A stretch of 64,000 nt of DNA from Erythrobacter sp. JK5. GTDB taxonomy: Bacteria; Pseudomonadota; Alphaproteobacteria; Sphingomonadales; Sphingomonadaceae. Shown in pieces: positions 27,819 to 36,500 of the stretch. The translations under genes were made by a program, and so were the position numbers. The notes beneath the pieces are model-generated. The model was not told the DNA's origin. It saw only the letters and a list, made by a program, of their open reading frames with translations, and did no database searches. The DNA is taken from assembly GCF_018205975.1 (NCBI RefSeq), contig NZ_CP073577.1, forward strand, positions 620,001 through 684,000. Reading direction: 5' to 3'. Position 1 is the first letter of the stretch; each line of letters begins with the position of its first letter.

Positions 27819-28235
27819 GCGGGAGACCGGATCGGGGCGGGAGACGGAAGGGTCGCGAGGGTACGGCAAACCATGGAGCTGCCCATGGTGCCGGGCGCCC
27901 ATGGAATGCCTCTCTTCACAGCCGCGAACGGCCAAGGTGCGACCCGAAGGACGAGGCGGAAGACCTGCAAAGAGGCCTCCCATGTGAACGATCACGGAGC
28001 AACACGGGACTTGAGATTTTCTGTAGGTGGGAGTTTGAAGGTGGAAAAGGATGCAAGTTCAATGAGGTATTTCGTTAACAAACTCCGGGATTCTTTTCCC
28101 GACTAATACAGCAACCGGGCGATTGGCGATGTGGGGGACACGGAATTCTCGCGGCACTGCGATCCGTTTGGTACTCGCAATGCCTAGGCTTCCGGGCGGA
28201 AGGTTGTCATTGCTGGAAATCAGGACGACCCGGCT
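27819..28235. other. Gene-poor interval after the ABC importer
   Basis: A 417-bp stretch between convergent genes. It contains three CCATGG palindromes (27871, 27883 and 27899) that can pair with each other, and base composition falls after about 27980. A short open frame read from a GTG at 27984 ends SSMRYFVNKLRDSFPD at 28106, but has no convincing ribosome-binding site or recognised family, so I do not call it a gene. Confidence 0.4.
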
Positions 28236-28556
28236 TCACCGTTCGCAATAGCGGTAATCGCCTGCCTTGCAGCGGCGCACGGCTTCGCGCCATGCGGCCA
28301 TGCGGCGTTCGTATTCGGCCATCGCCGCCTTGTGATCGCGGGTCGCCTGCCAGCCGCGCGCATATTCGGCGTCGCGGCGCTGGACGTAGCGGAGTTGCTC
28401 GCGGTTGAGGCGGCGGATTTCGGCCGCGTCACGCTCGCGCGCTTCCTTCGATTGCATCGCAGGGTCCTTGGGATCGTCCGCGACGGCGGGGCTTGCTCCG
28501 ACCGTCGCGAGACTCAACATCGCTGCCGCCATTGCCGCTGCTCGATATCCGGTCAT
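28236..28556 (-). CDS. Small exported Arg/Glu-rich protein
   Basis: A 106-residue hypothetical protein with a signal peptide (YRAAAMAAAMLSLATVGASP, cleavage near AVADD). The mature part is a charged, probably coiled-coil helix (EARERDAAEIRRLNREQLRY, then AMAEYERRMAAWREAVRR) ending in a two-cysteine tail CKAGDYRYCER. The ATG at 28556 was chosen because it starts the signal peptide. The frame extends 13 codons upstream. It resembles small envelope proteins of sphingomonads with the same C-terminal AWR..V..C pattern, but no function is known. Confidence 0.7.
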   Translation of the reverse strand: MTGYRAAAMAAAMLSLATVGASPAVADDPKDPAMQSKEARERDAAEIRRLNREQLRYVQRRDAEYARGWQATRDHKAAMAEYERRMAAWREAVRRCKAGDYRYCER

Positions 28557-28789
28557 GCTGCGCCCCTCTTGCTGGTTCCGGCGGAAGGATAGCACGCGGC
28601 TTGTTCGGCATGATTAACGCCCGACGCAACCCGGCGCATGAGCGGCGCGGCTGGACCGGTTTTCCAGCAGCCCGCTGGACCAGTTCCAAACGGGTGAAAT
28701 TCTCTCACCGCGTTCCTATCTCGGTGGAACGAACGCCTGTCCGGATCGCTCTAGTGTAGGCAGGGTGGGGATCGCGCCCGCCCGACCGC

Positions 28790-28818
28790 TTGACTTGCCG
28801 AACATTACCAGAACATAG
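28790..28818 (+). promoter_or_regulatory. uvrA promoter with LexA (SOS) box
   Basis: GAAC-N7-GAAC occurs at 28800-28814, which is the alphaproteobacterial SOS box recognised by LexA. It lies between TTGACT (28790-28795) and an ACATAG/CATAGA -10 element near 28813-28819, so bound LexA would block RNA polymerase. The uvrA ATG is 11 nt beyond the box. Confidence 0.8.
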
Positions 28819-28825
28819 AGAGTGT

Positions 28826-31741
28826 ATGTCCCTGACCACGATCTCCGTCCGCGGTGCCCGCGAGCACAATCTCAAGGGTATCGATATCGATCTGCCGCGC
28901 GACGCGCTGATCGTCGTCACCGGGCTGTCGGGGTCGGGGAAATCGTCGCTCGCCTTCGACACGATCTATGCCGAGGGGCAGCGGCGTTATGTCGAGAGCC
29001 TTTCGGCCTATGCGCGCCAGTTCCTCGAGATGATGCAGAAGCCCGATGTCGAGCATATCGACGGGCTCTCGCCGGCGATCTCGATCGAGCAGAAGACCAC
29101 CAGCCGCAATCCGCGCTCGACCGTCGCGACGGTGACCGAGATCTACGACTACATGCGGCTGCTGTGGGCGCGGGTGGGGGTGCCGTACTCGCCTGCGACC
29201 GGTGAACCGATCGAGGCGCAGAGCGTTTCGCAGATGGTGGACCGGGTGATTGCACTGCCCGAGGGTACGCGCGCCTATCTGCTTGCGCCGGTGGTGCGCG
29301 GGCGCAAGGGCGAATACCGCAAGGAGCTGGCCGAGTGGCAAAAGGCGGGCTTCACCCGTGTGCGGATCGACGGCGAGCTCTACGGAATCGAGGAGGCGCC
29401 CGCGCTCGACAAGAAGTTCAAGCACGACATCGAAGTGGTGGTTGACCGCCTCGCGGTGAAGGAAGGGCTGGAGACGCGGCTGGCGGACTCGTTCGAGACC
29501 GCGCTCAAGCTGGCTGACGGGCTGGCCTATGTCGATCTGGCCGATGGCGTGGTGCCGGGGCGTGAAGGCGAAGAGGCTACTGGCGGTGCGATGAAGGGCG
29601 CGGGCATCCCCGCCAACCGGGTCGTCTTTTCCGAGAAGTTCGCCTGCCCGGTCAGCGGCTTTACCATCGAAGAGATCGAACCGCGGCTGTTCTCGTTCAA
29701 CTCGCCGCAGGGCGCGTGTCCGACCTGCGACGGGATCGGCGAAAAGCAGCTGTTCGATCCGCAGCTGGTGATCCCGAACGAGGCCCTGACCCTCAAGCAG
29801 GGTGCGGTGGCGCCTTGGGCGAAATCGAACCCACCGTCGCCCTATTACATGCAGGTGCTCTCGAGCCTCGCGAAGGCCTACGACTTCGACATCAACACGC
29901 CGTGGAAGGATCTGGAGCCGGACCAGCAGCTGATCATCCTGCACGGCACGGCCGGGATGCCGGTGCCGCTGACCTTCAAGGACGGGCGCAGGGAATACAC
30001 CGTCAACAAGCCGTTCGAGGGTGTGATCGGCAACCTCAACCGCCGCATGATGCAGACCGAGAGCGCGTGGATGCAGGAGGAGCTGGGCAAGTTCCAGACC
30101 GCGCAACCGTGCGAGACCTGCGGGGGCAAACGGCTCAACGAGAAATCGCTCGCGGTGAAGATCGCGGGCACCGATATCGCCGAGCCGGCCAAGATGAGCG
30201 TGTCGGATGCGAAGGAGTGGTTCCTCGCGCTTGACGACAAGCTGACCGACCAGCAATCGCAGATCGCCCGCGCCATCCTCAAGGAGATCAACGAGCGGCT
30301 CGGCTTTCTCGACAATGTCGGGCTCGATTACCTCAACCTCGACCGTACCTCCGGAACATTGAGCGGCGGGGAGAGCCAGCGCATCCGGCTTGCGAGCCAG
30401 ATCGGCAGCGGATTGTCGGGCGTGCTGTATGTGCTCGACGAACCCAGCATCGGCCTGCACCAGCGCGACAACGACCGGCTGCTGGAGACGCTCAAGCGGC
30501 TGCGCGATCTCGGCAACACGGTGATCGTGGTCGAGCATGACGAGGACGCGATCCGCCAGGCCGACCATATCGTCGATCTCGGCCCCGGCGCGGGTGTGCG
30601 CGGCGGCGAGGTGGTGGCGCAGGGCACGCTCAAGCAGATCATGAAGGCGAAACAGTCGCTCACCGCCGACTATCTGACCGGGCGGCGCGCAATCGCGGTC
30701 CCGGCCACGCGCCGCAAGGGTAACGGCTTCCAGCTGACCGTCCACGGCGCACAGGCGAACAACCTGCAAGACGTCACCGCCTCCATTCCGCTCGGCACCT
30801 TCACCTGCATCACCGGCGTTTCGGGCAGCGGCAAGTCGAGCTTCACCATCGACACACTCTACGCCGCCGCCGCGCGCACATTGAACGGCGCGCGGGTTAT
30901 CGCGGGCAAGCACAACAAGGTCACCGGCCTCGAATATTGCGACAAGGTGATCGAGATCGACCAGTCGCCGATCGGCCGCACCCCGCGCTCCAACCCGGCG
31001 ACCTACACCGGCGCCTTCACCCAGATCCGCGACTGGTTCGCAGGGCTGCCCGAAAGCCAGGCGCGCGGGTACAAGCCGGGCCGGTTCAGCTTCAACGTCA
31101 AGGGCGGGCGCTGCGAGCAGTGCACCGGCGACGGGCTGATCAAGATCGAGATGCACTTCCTCCCCGACGTCTACGTCACCTGCGAGGAATGCGGCGGCAA
31201 GCGCTACAACCGCGAAACGCTCGAGGTGAAGTTCAAGGGGCTCAGCATCGCCGACGTGCTCGACATGACGATCGAGGACGCGGAAGGGTTCTTCAAGGCC
31301 GTCCCCCCGATCCGCGACAAGATGCGGATGCTCAACGAGGTGGGGCTGGGCTACGTCAAGGTCGGCCAGCAGGCGACGACTTTGTCAGGCGGCGAGGCGC
31401 AGCGGGTGAAGCTGGCGAAGGAACTCAGCAAGCGCTCGACCGGGCAGACGCTCTACATCCTCGACGAACCGACCACCGGCCTGCATTTCGAGGATGTGCG
31501 CAAGCTGCTCGAAGTGCTGCACCGGCTGGTGGAGCAGGGCAATTCGGTGGTGGTGATCGAGCACAATCTCGACGTCATCAAGACCGCCGACTGGATCCTC
31601 GATCTCGGGCCGGAGGGCGGCGTGCGCGGGGGCGAGGTGGTCGCTGCGGGCACTCCGGAAGATGTGGCGGAGGAACCGCGCTCGTTTACGGGACAGTACC
31701 TCAAGCCGATGCTCGAACGGCAGCGGGAAGCGGCGGAGTAA
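28826..31741 (+). CDS. uvrA: Excinuclease ABC subunit UvrA
   Basis: The damage-recognition ATPase of nucleotide excision repair, 971 residues. It has two ABC ATPase modules: Walker A loops [14 protein letters not shown] (about residue 31) and [14 protein letters not shown] (about 665), signatures [12 protein letters not shown] and [12 protein letters not shown], and Walker B regions [15 protein letters not shown] and [15 protein letters not shown]. Zinc-finger cysteines are in [10 protein letters not shown] with ACPTCDG, and in CEQCTGDG with [10 protein letters not shown]. The ATG at 28826 (AGAGAG before it) starts the conserved [17 protein letters not shown] region. SOS control is indicated by the LexA box just upstream. 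Confidence 0.98.
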   Translation: MSLTTISVRGAREHNLKGIDIDLPRDALIVVTGLSGSGKSSLAFDTIYAEGQRRYVESLSAYARQFLEMMQKPDVEHIDGLSPAISIEQKTTSRNPRSTVATVTEIYDYMRLLWARVGVPYSPATGEPIEAQSVSQMVDRVIALPEGTRAYLLAPVVRGRKGEYRKELAEWQKAGFTRVRIDGELYGIEEAPALDKKFKHDIEVVVDRLAVKEGLETRLADSFETALKLADGLAYVDLADGVVPGREGEEATGGAMKGAGIPANRVVFSEKFACPVSGFTIEEIEPRLFSFNSPQGACPTCDGIGEKQLFDPQLVIPNEALTLKQGAVAPWAKSNPPSPYYMQVLSSLAKAYDFDINTPWKDLEPDQQLIILHGTAGMPVPLTFKDGRREYTVNKPFEGVIGNLNRRMMQTESAWMQEELGKFQTAQPCETCGGKRLNEKSLAVKIAGTDIAEPAKMSVSDAKEWFLALDDKLTDQQSQIARAILKEINERLGFLDNVGLDYLNLDRTSGTLSGGESQRIRLASQIGSGLSGVLYVLDEPSIGLHQRDNDRLLETLKRLRDLGNTVIVVEHDEDAIRQADHIVDLGPGAGVRGGEVVAQGTLKQIMKAKQSLTADYLTGRRAIAVPATRRKGNGFQLTVHGAQANNLQDVTASIPLGTFTCITGVSGSGKSSFTIDTLYAAAARTLNGARVIAGKHNKVTGLEYCDKVIEIDQSPIGRTPRSNPATYTGAFTQIRDWFAGLPESQARGYKPGRFSFNVKGGRCEQCTGDGLIKIEMHFLPDVYVTCEECGGKRYNRETLEVKFKGLSIADVLDMTIEDAEGFFKAVPPIRDKMRMLNEVGLGYVKVGQQATTLSGGEAQRVKLAKELSKRSTGQTLYILDEPTTGLHFEDVRKLLEVLHRLVEQGNSVVVIEHNLDVIKTADWILDLGPEGGVRGGEVVAAGTPEDVAEEPRSFTGQYLKPMLERQREAAE

Positions 31742-31813
31742 CCCGAAATTAGGGCGCGTCGCGCATGATCCGCGAACCCGGCGCGGTCCAGCGCGTGCGG
31801 GAGGGAGGCTGTC

Positions 31814-32110
31814 ATGTTGAAAGCACTGGTTCTGCTCGCATCCGCCGCGATCGGGTTCGTGGTCGCGTTTTCGTTCACCGCCAGCGACGAGATCGGCGTC
31901 GAAGTGTCCGAGCGGCTCGAATCCGACTTCGTCAACCAGTGCGCCGCCCGCGCGCAGTTTCCGCCCGAGCTCAAGCCCCACGCCCGCAGCATCTGCGGCT
32001 GCATGAAGGCCGAGTTCGACCGCAAGGGCATGGTGCTGACCGACGCCTTTGGCTCGAAGCGCAGCGAAATGCAGCAGGTGACGCAGGACTGCGCCCGGAT
32101 GTATATGTAG
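31814..32110 (+). CDS. Small membrane-anchored or exported protein with four cysteines
   Basis: A 98-residue hypothetical protein. An N-terminal hydrophobic segment (ALVLLASAAIGFVVAFSFTA) acts as signal or anchor, followed by a soluble part with cysteines in VNQCAARAQF, SICGCMKAEF and TQDCARMYM. The pattern suggests two disulfides in the periplasm. GGGAGG lies 7 nt before the ATG. The next gene starts 16 bp downstream, so the two are probably co-transcribed. Confidence 0.7.
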   Translation: MLKALVLLASAAIGFVVAFSFTASDEIGVEVSERLESDFVNQCAARAQFPPELKPHARSICGCMKAEFDRKGMVLTDAFGSKRSEMQQVTQDCARMYM

Positions 32111-32126
32111 CGGTGGAGAAGCGACG

Positions 32127-32387
32127 ATGACCGATCACGAGGACGACAACGCCTTCGACCGTATCGATCGCAGGATCGGAATGGCGTGGAGCCGCCTGGG
32201 CGGCGCGGTGTTCGGCATGATGGGCTTGCTCGCGCTGCGCAGCGCGTTCCTGTCCGGGGACACGACCAGCCAGCTGATCATCGGCGCCGCCGCGCTCGCG
32301 CTGCTCTGGCTCGCCTACACATGCTTCAAATCGCGCACCGGGATCCTGGACTTGCTGGGAGACAACGGGCCCGGGCGGAAGGGTTAG
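32127..32387 (+). CDS. Small two-helix membrane protein
   Basis: An 86-residue hypothetical protein with an acidic N-terminus (DHEDDNAFDRIDRRIG), two predicted transmembrane segments (GGAVFGMMGLLALRSAFL and LIIGAAALALLWLAYTCF) and a basic-glycine C-terminus. GAGAAG precedes the ATG by a few bases. It is the last GC-rich, native-looking gene before the AT-richer reverse transcriptase island. Confidence 0.65.
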   Translation: MTDHEDDNAFDRIDRRIGMAWSRLGGAVFGMMGLLALRSAFLSGDTTSQLIIGAAALALLWLAYTCFKSRTGILDLLGDNGPGRKG

Positions 32388-32439
32388 CTGAGAAGGCGAA
32401 GAGATGGGTCGTCTATCGGTGCTGGCGGAGATCTACCTG

Positions 32440-32789
32440 AGTGCATCTGAAGCCGATGATAGAGACCGTTGCTCGCGCTGCCCTGGAGACAGCGGAGTGA
32501 GGGCCAAGTGCTTGTGGATAAGTAATTCTTGATCGAGCCCTTGCATTTCGGGAGCTGCCTACCCACCCTTTATTATGCCCTGGGGCTTGGATCCGGGGGA
32601 TCACTGTTTGGGATGTCAAGTGCGCTGATGCGCGCGACGACGAAGGGCAGGGTGACTTCGAGAGTCATGTTGAACTTTACTCCTAGATAGAGTGTGGATG
32701 TAATCATCGCTACAACGATATTATAACACACTAGGTACTTTCGAACCGGCTCTCGAAGCCGGGAGTAAGGTCGTTAACCCGGAGGACGT
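32440..32789 (+). ncRNA. Candidate structured non-coding RNA leader of the reverse transcriptase
   Basis: The 402-nt gap upstream of the RT has no supported gene but many short hairpins in the sense orientation: CGCTG/CAGCG (32476-32494), GATCC-GGG-GGATC (32590-32602), GCGC-TGAT-GCGC (32622-32633), TGACT/AGTCA (32653-32667), a long irregular stem (32682-32735) and CCGGCT/AGCCGG (32746-32762). In DRT2, DRT9 and retrons the RT's template RNA is encoded directly beside the RT, and in DRT2 it is upstream. The assignment here, and both ends, are inference. A possible -10 is TATTAT at 32571. Confidence 0.45.
32682..32735 (+). ncRNA. Long irregular stem-loop inside the RT leader
   Basis: Seventeen base pairs in four helices: CCT/AGG outside, AGTGTG (32691-32696)/CACACT (32727-32732), TAAT (32701-32704)/ATTA (32720-32723) and ATCG/CGAT closing a CTACAA hexaloop. 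Helices are separated by small bulges. This is the strongest fold in the interval and lies 55 nt before the RT start codon. Confidence 0.6.
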
Positions 32790-34118
32790 GTGGGACGAAC
32801 GGTATCCTCTGCCTCCGGGTACGCACCAGAAGACGACGAATTCGACCCTCGCATTGATGACTTCGTTTCCAAGGAACGGAACTACACGCATTTCGATTTG
32901 CCTTTGTCTGAGGCGCGTCGTGATGGAATCTCGTTCACGGCAAATGATATTTGCGCTCACTCATTTTGGCCATTGCTAGCATATGATTCAATTGAGCGGC
33001 GAGCAAAGAAAGACGAGAATGGCGATACAATTTTCGTCGAAAAGGCACGCCCCATCAAATTCGCCGCGCATCTCGATGCTGCATTGCTAGAGTGGTATAC
33101 GAAAGCCTTGTCAGAGAATTACGAGGCTTGGCTTCGAGATCAGGCATTTTCGTCTTCGATCTTAGCTTATAGATCGGGCGTTGGGGACAATATCAGTCAC
33201 GCCAAGAGCCTCTTTGATGAGATCCGCGAACGTGGAGAATGTACGGCAATTGCCGTCGACATCAGTGGCTTTTTCGACAACATCCGCCATGTTGTGTTGT
33301 TGGAGGCTGCAAAGACCGTACTTAAATGTTCGCGGTTGCCCGAGCATCATTTCAAGGTATTCGATCGAATGACCCGCTTTTCTTGGGTTGAATCTGACGC
33401 GCTTAAGGCAAGGCTCGGCGACCAATATGGAAGGCGCGGAAGGATCTGTAATGCTCAACAGTTCCGTGAGAAGATTCGGCCGAATGGTGCTTCTCTCGTG
33501 CAAGAGAATTCAGATGCTTTCGGAATACCTCAGGGTACGCCGCTTTCCGGTCTTTACGCTAATATGAGCATGCTGCGAGTAGACCGTGAAATGCACGAAC
33601 TAGCCAGCGGTATGGGTGGCAGCTACCGGCGCTATTCCGACGATATTGCCTTTATCGTACCGGGCATCGTAGACCCGGATCAGATTGTGAATAATCTCGA
33701 AGCGATCCTAAACTCGGTTGGTCTGGAGTTAAGCACACATAAAACAGAAACCAGTCACTTTTCGTTGGTCGAAAAGTGTCAAGTATCGAACAGACCATTC
33801 CAATACCTCGGTTTCACTTTCGATGGTCAGCGTGTCTTGATCCGCCAGTCCTCCCTGAGTCGCTATTATTCTAAGATGCACAATGGTGTGCGTGCGAAGG
33901 TTCGGGCTGCGATTACAAGAGGCGTGGCGCGAGAAGAAATTTTCCTTCGAGAGCTCTTTCGTAGGTACACGCACTTTGGGAAGTCGCGAAACTTTCCACG
34001 CTATGCGTACCGTGCATCACGAGTTCTTGAAGCGCCAGAAATTCGCTTTCAAATGAGAAATCACATGCAAGCGTTCAAGGCTGCGCTTCGATACTATTTG
34101 GATCGAGCATACGGATAG
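32790..34118 (+). CDS. Stand-alone reverse transcriptase, UG/DRT-like (probable antiphage RT)
   Basis: A 442-residue RNA-directed DNA polymerase. Catalytic motif A is AIAVDISGFFDNI (Asp157), motif B is GIPQGTPLSGLYANMSM (245-261), motif C is YRRYSDDIAFI with Y282-S-D-D285, and the YLGF primer-grip strand is at 339-342. The N-terminal RPIKFAAHLDAALLEWYTK and SSSILAYR segments are in the style of UG-group defence RTs such as DRT2 and DRT9. There is no maturase or HNH domain, so it is not a group II intron protein. GTG start at 32790 with GGAGG 4 nt before. Codons and bases are much AT-richer than neighbours, pointing to transfer. Retron or other UG class cannot be excluded. Confidence 0.85.
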   Translation: MGRTVSSASGYAPEDDEFDPRIDDFVSKERNYTHFDLPLSEARRDGISFTANDICAHSFWPLLAYDSIERRAKKDENGDTIFVEKARPIKFAAHLDAALLEWYTKALSENYEAWLRDQAFSSSILAYRSGVGDNISHAKSLFDEIRERGECTAIAVDISGFFDNIRHVVLLEAAKTVLKCSRLPEHHFKVFDRMTRFSWVESDALKARLGDQYGRRGRICNAQQFREKIRPNGASLVQENSDAFGIPQGTPLSGLYANMSMLRVDREMHELASGMGGSYRRYSDDIAFIVPGIVDPDQIVNNLEAILNSVGLELSTHKTETSHFSLVEKCQVSNRPFQYLGFTFDGQRVLIRQSSLSRYYSKMHNGVRAKVRAAITRGVAREEIFLRELFRRYTHFGKSRNFPRYAYRASRVLEAPEIRFQMRNHMQAFKAALRYYLDRAYG

Positions 34119-34437
34119 ATTGGGATCAATTCGTCTTGGTGCTGATTGTCCTACTTAGCCCAGGATTATCAGTTGCTCCATTTTGACAACAGACGATATC
34201 AACGTGCGCGAGATTTCGTACCATCCGCATGGCTCGCGTGAACTGAACAGCCTCAGCCAGCGCGATGGGCTAGATCATCGGCACCGAGTAGCCACCATGT
34301 CGCGGAGCACGGCCCGAAGGGCGGCAAGGGCGACCGCCCGCTCGCAGCGATGCGCCTGAAAGGCGCGTGAGCGAGGGAAGCGAAGCTGAGCGACCGGAGG
34401 GAGGACAATTCGCAGCTCGGATGCGCTGCGCAACAAA
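34119..34437. other. Gap downstream of the RT, AT-rich then strongly palindromic
   Basis: No gene is supported in these 319 bp. The first 120 bp continue the AT-richer composition of the RT. From about 34260 the DNA becomes GC-rich and purine-repetitive (GAGCGAGGGAAGCGAAGC and similar) up to the stop of the bestrophin-like gene. The island boundary probably lies near 34250. Confidence 0.5.
34341..34375. repeat. Nested palindrome downstream of the RT
   Basis: A perfect 6-bp hairpin GCGCCT-GAA-AGGCGC (34352-34366) is nested inside CTCGC (34341-34345)/GCGAG (34371-34375). No T-run follows, so it is not a standard terminator. Confidence 0.55.
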
Positions 34438-35322
34438 CTACGCCGCGTTTTTCGCCGCCACGTAATCCTCCAGCTTCGCCTGCATTACTCGCGCCCCGTC
34501 GCAGTCGCTGCCGTTCTCGCCGCAGCCGAGCAGCTCGACGAACTTCTCGGCGTTGATCGCGACGTCGTCGGGGCCGATCTGGTCGAACGGATCCTCGAGG
34601 TGGTTCTGGATGTTGTCGAGCCCGGTCAGGATCACCGCGAACAGCACGGGCATGACATAGGTCAGCACCGGCGCGTCATACTCGACCGCGCAATAGGCGA
34701 AGAACGGGCCGTAGATCAGCGGCAGGAGGATGATGAACACGTCGCTGAAGGCGCGCAGGGTGCGCGGGGTGCGGTACTGGTAGATGTGTTTCACGCTTTC
34801 GAACGCGACGATCATCTTCGACACATACTGGTTGCAGCGGCTGCATTCGCCGCTCGCGAGCCCTTCGCTGCGCATCCGCTTCACGAAGTCCGACAGCTGC
34901 GAGAAGGCGGCGTAGACGTCGCGCTCGGTCCGGGGCATGTCCTCAAGGTTGCCCTTGAACATGTCGCGGCAGGCGGTGAGGAGGTTGGACAGGACGGCCT
35001 CGACATGGTGCAGGCGCTCGAGCTTGGCCTGTTTTGCGTCGCCGTCCTCATCCGGAAGCCAGTCGCGCGCGGCGAAGTAGAGCGCGCGGCCATGCGCCTT
35101 GATGATCCCGTAATCGTCGAGCGCGGCCTCGCGGCGCTTGTAGGCGTGGCCGATCGAGAACACGATCGGGAAGATCACTGCGGTCGAGATGATGGTGAGC
35201 GGGTAGTCGGCGATCAGGCCAAGCTTGAGCGAGGCCCATGTGGAGACCACCGCGAGCGCGACGATCATCAGCGACTTTCCGTTGATTACCAGCCCGATAC
35301 GGGTGAAGCGTTCCCAGCTCAT
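34438..35322 (-). CDS. Bestrophin-like membrane protein
   Basis: A 294-residue protein with four hydrophobic segments: LMIVALAVVSTWASLKLGLI, PLTIISTAVIFPIVFSIGHA, and a pair around FSDVFIILLPLIYGPFFAYC and LTYVMPVLFAVILTGLD. The last is followed by NIQNHLEDPFDQIGPDDVAI, which resembles the conserved cytoplasmic EDPFG..DDL segment of bestrophin/YneE anion channels. A central soluble region has a CSRC pair. Predicted to conduct ions at the inner membrane, by family analogy only. Confidence 0.6.
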   Translation of the reverse strand: MSWERFTRIGLVINGKSLMIVALAVVSTWASLKLGLIADYPLTIISTAVIFPIVFSIGHAYKRREAALDDYGIIKAHGRALYFAARDWLPDEDGDAKQAKLERLHHVEAVLSNLLTACRDMFKGNLEDMPRTERDVYAAFSQLSDFVKRMRSEGLASGECSRCNQYVSKMIVAFESVKHIYQYRTPRTLRAFSDVFIILLPLIYGPFFAYCAVEYDAPVLTYVMPVLFAVILTGLDNIQNHLEDPFDQIGPDDVAINAEKFVELLGCGENGSDCDGARVMQAKLEDYVAAKNAA

Positions 35323-35457
35323 GCAGTCCTCGATCGTGTCCTTGCGATTGAGCGCTGGCCCTAGCGCAGCCGAATTGAGGTATGGTTAAGCGGGCGCGGG
35401 GCGGGATTCGCCCGGATGGGCCGCCTCGTGTACGGTGAGCGGGCGAGGAGGACTGCC

Positions 35458-35742
35458 ATGAGTTGGATGCTCAGAAACGTGCGCGTGACCAGTTACGAAA
35501 CTCACAGGGCCAGTGCGTCAGGCGGGCCGGGCAAGACGCTGCAAGTGATCGCGCCGCGCGACACGTTCAAGCAGGGTCAGCGCATTCCGAAGCTCACCCT
35601 GCAGGACCAGAAGGGCAACACCGTCGCGCTCGAACTGGCGCATGTCGTGCAGCAGCGTCCCGCGCGCGCGCGGGCGGGCGGCAATGACGTGATGCAGCAG
35701 GAATGGTCGATCGTGTACGAGTCGATCCAGCGGGCGGTCTAA
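35458..35742 (+). CDS. Hypothetical protein, small basic
   Basis: A 94-residue soluble protein starting at the ATG 35458 after GAGGA. The in-frame GTG/ATG positions upstream lack similarity to a domain. Beta-rich patterns (GKTLQVIAPRDTFKQGQRIP, KLTLQDQKGNTVALELAH) are followed by an Arg-rich segment and EWSIVYESIQRAV. No family is recognised. It is divergent from the bestrophin-like gene. Confidence 0.55.
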   Translation: MSWMLRNVRVTSYETHRASASGGPGKTLQVIAPRDTFKQGQRIPKLTLQDQKGNTVALELAHVVQQRPARARAGGNDVMQQEWSIVYESIQRAV

Positions 35743-36025
35743 CGCGTTTTCTTACACGGGCCGAATTGCGTAGGTTGCGCAAGGGTTTGGCTCGATATCG
35801 CCCGGTTGCGGCTCGCCCTTATGCGCGAAACCGGGTTGGAGAAGTGTCAACTTCGCATTTTCGCTCCAAAGGACTGTAATTTGTGAGGAAAAGCCCGGAA
35901 ATGGCGGGTGACACGGTGTCAAGTGTGTCAACTTTGCCGGGAGCGAGGTCCGGGGTGATTGCGAGGAGGCTTTTCCGACTCGCGGCGCAGGTTTATTCTG
36001 GCTCTCCCACTGCGGGAGAGGGACT

Positions 36026-36469
36026 ATGACGAAATCGACACATTGGATGGTCGCGTTCGGTTGCGGATTGGCGCTCGCTGCGGGGCCGGCGCTGTCGCAG
36101 GACAATCTCGCCTTCATCGGTACCTCGATGTTCGGCGAACAGGAGGTCGATCACGAAGGCGCAGGGGAGGATGCCAGCGGCGACTTCTCGGCCGAGCTCG
36201 ACCTCAAGGCCGGGCGGATGTGCTACATGCTGGAGATCCAGGGGCTGGACGGCTTCACCGCCGCGCACCTGCACAAGGGAAGGCTGGGCGAAAACGGCCC
36301 GCCGGTGGTGACGCTGGAACTGTTGGGTGAGGACGGTCGCGACATCTGCGTGAATGTCGATCCCCAGCTGTTGAAGGACATCGCGAAGAACAAGGCGAAG
36401 TACTACGTCAACGTCCACACCGAGGAATTCCCGGCGGGTGCAGTCCGGGGCCAGTTGGCGGTAGAATAG
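36026..36469 (+). CDS. CHRD domain-containing exported protein
   Basis: A 147-residue protein with a signal peptide (WMVAFGCGLALAAGPALSQ) and one CHRD domain, the beta-rich fold first seen in chordin. Signature segments are GDFSAELDLKAGRMCYMLEI, TAAHLHKGRLGENGPPVV and YYVNVHTEEFPAGAVRGQL, the last being the typical C-terminal Y.N.HT..FP.G..RGQ motif. Bacterial CHRD proteins are secreted or periplasmic and of unknown role. It is convergent with the frameshifted rlpA gene. Confidence 0.88.
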   Translation: MTKSTHWMVAFGCGLALAAGPALSQDNLAFIGTSMFGEQEVDHEGAGEDASGDFSAELDLKAGRMCYMLEIQGLDGFTAAHLHKGRLGENGPPVVTLELLGEDGRDICVNVDPQLLKDIAKNKAKYYVNVHTEEFPAGAVRGQLAVE

Positions 36470-36500
36470 GAAAGGGCGTGCGCTGGGATGCGCGCGTGTG

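Noticed and set aside
28805..31156. A 783-codon minus-strand open frame opposite uvrA.
   Set aside because: Antisense to uvrA, without recognisable domains or a ribosome-binding site.
32790..34118. The RT as a group II intron protein or diversity-generating retroelement.
   Set aside because: No maturase X or HNH domain and no intron 5'/3' signatures, and no accessory Avd or variable-repeat target gene nearby.
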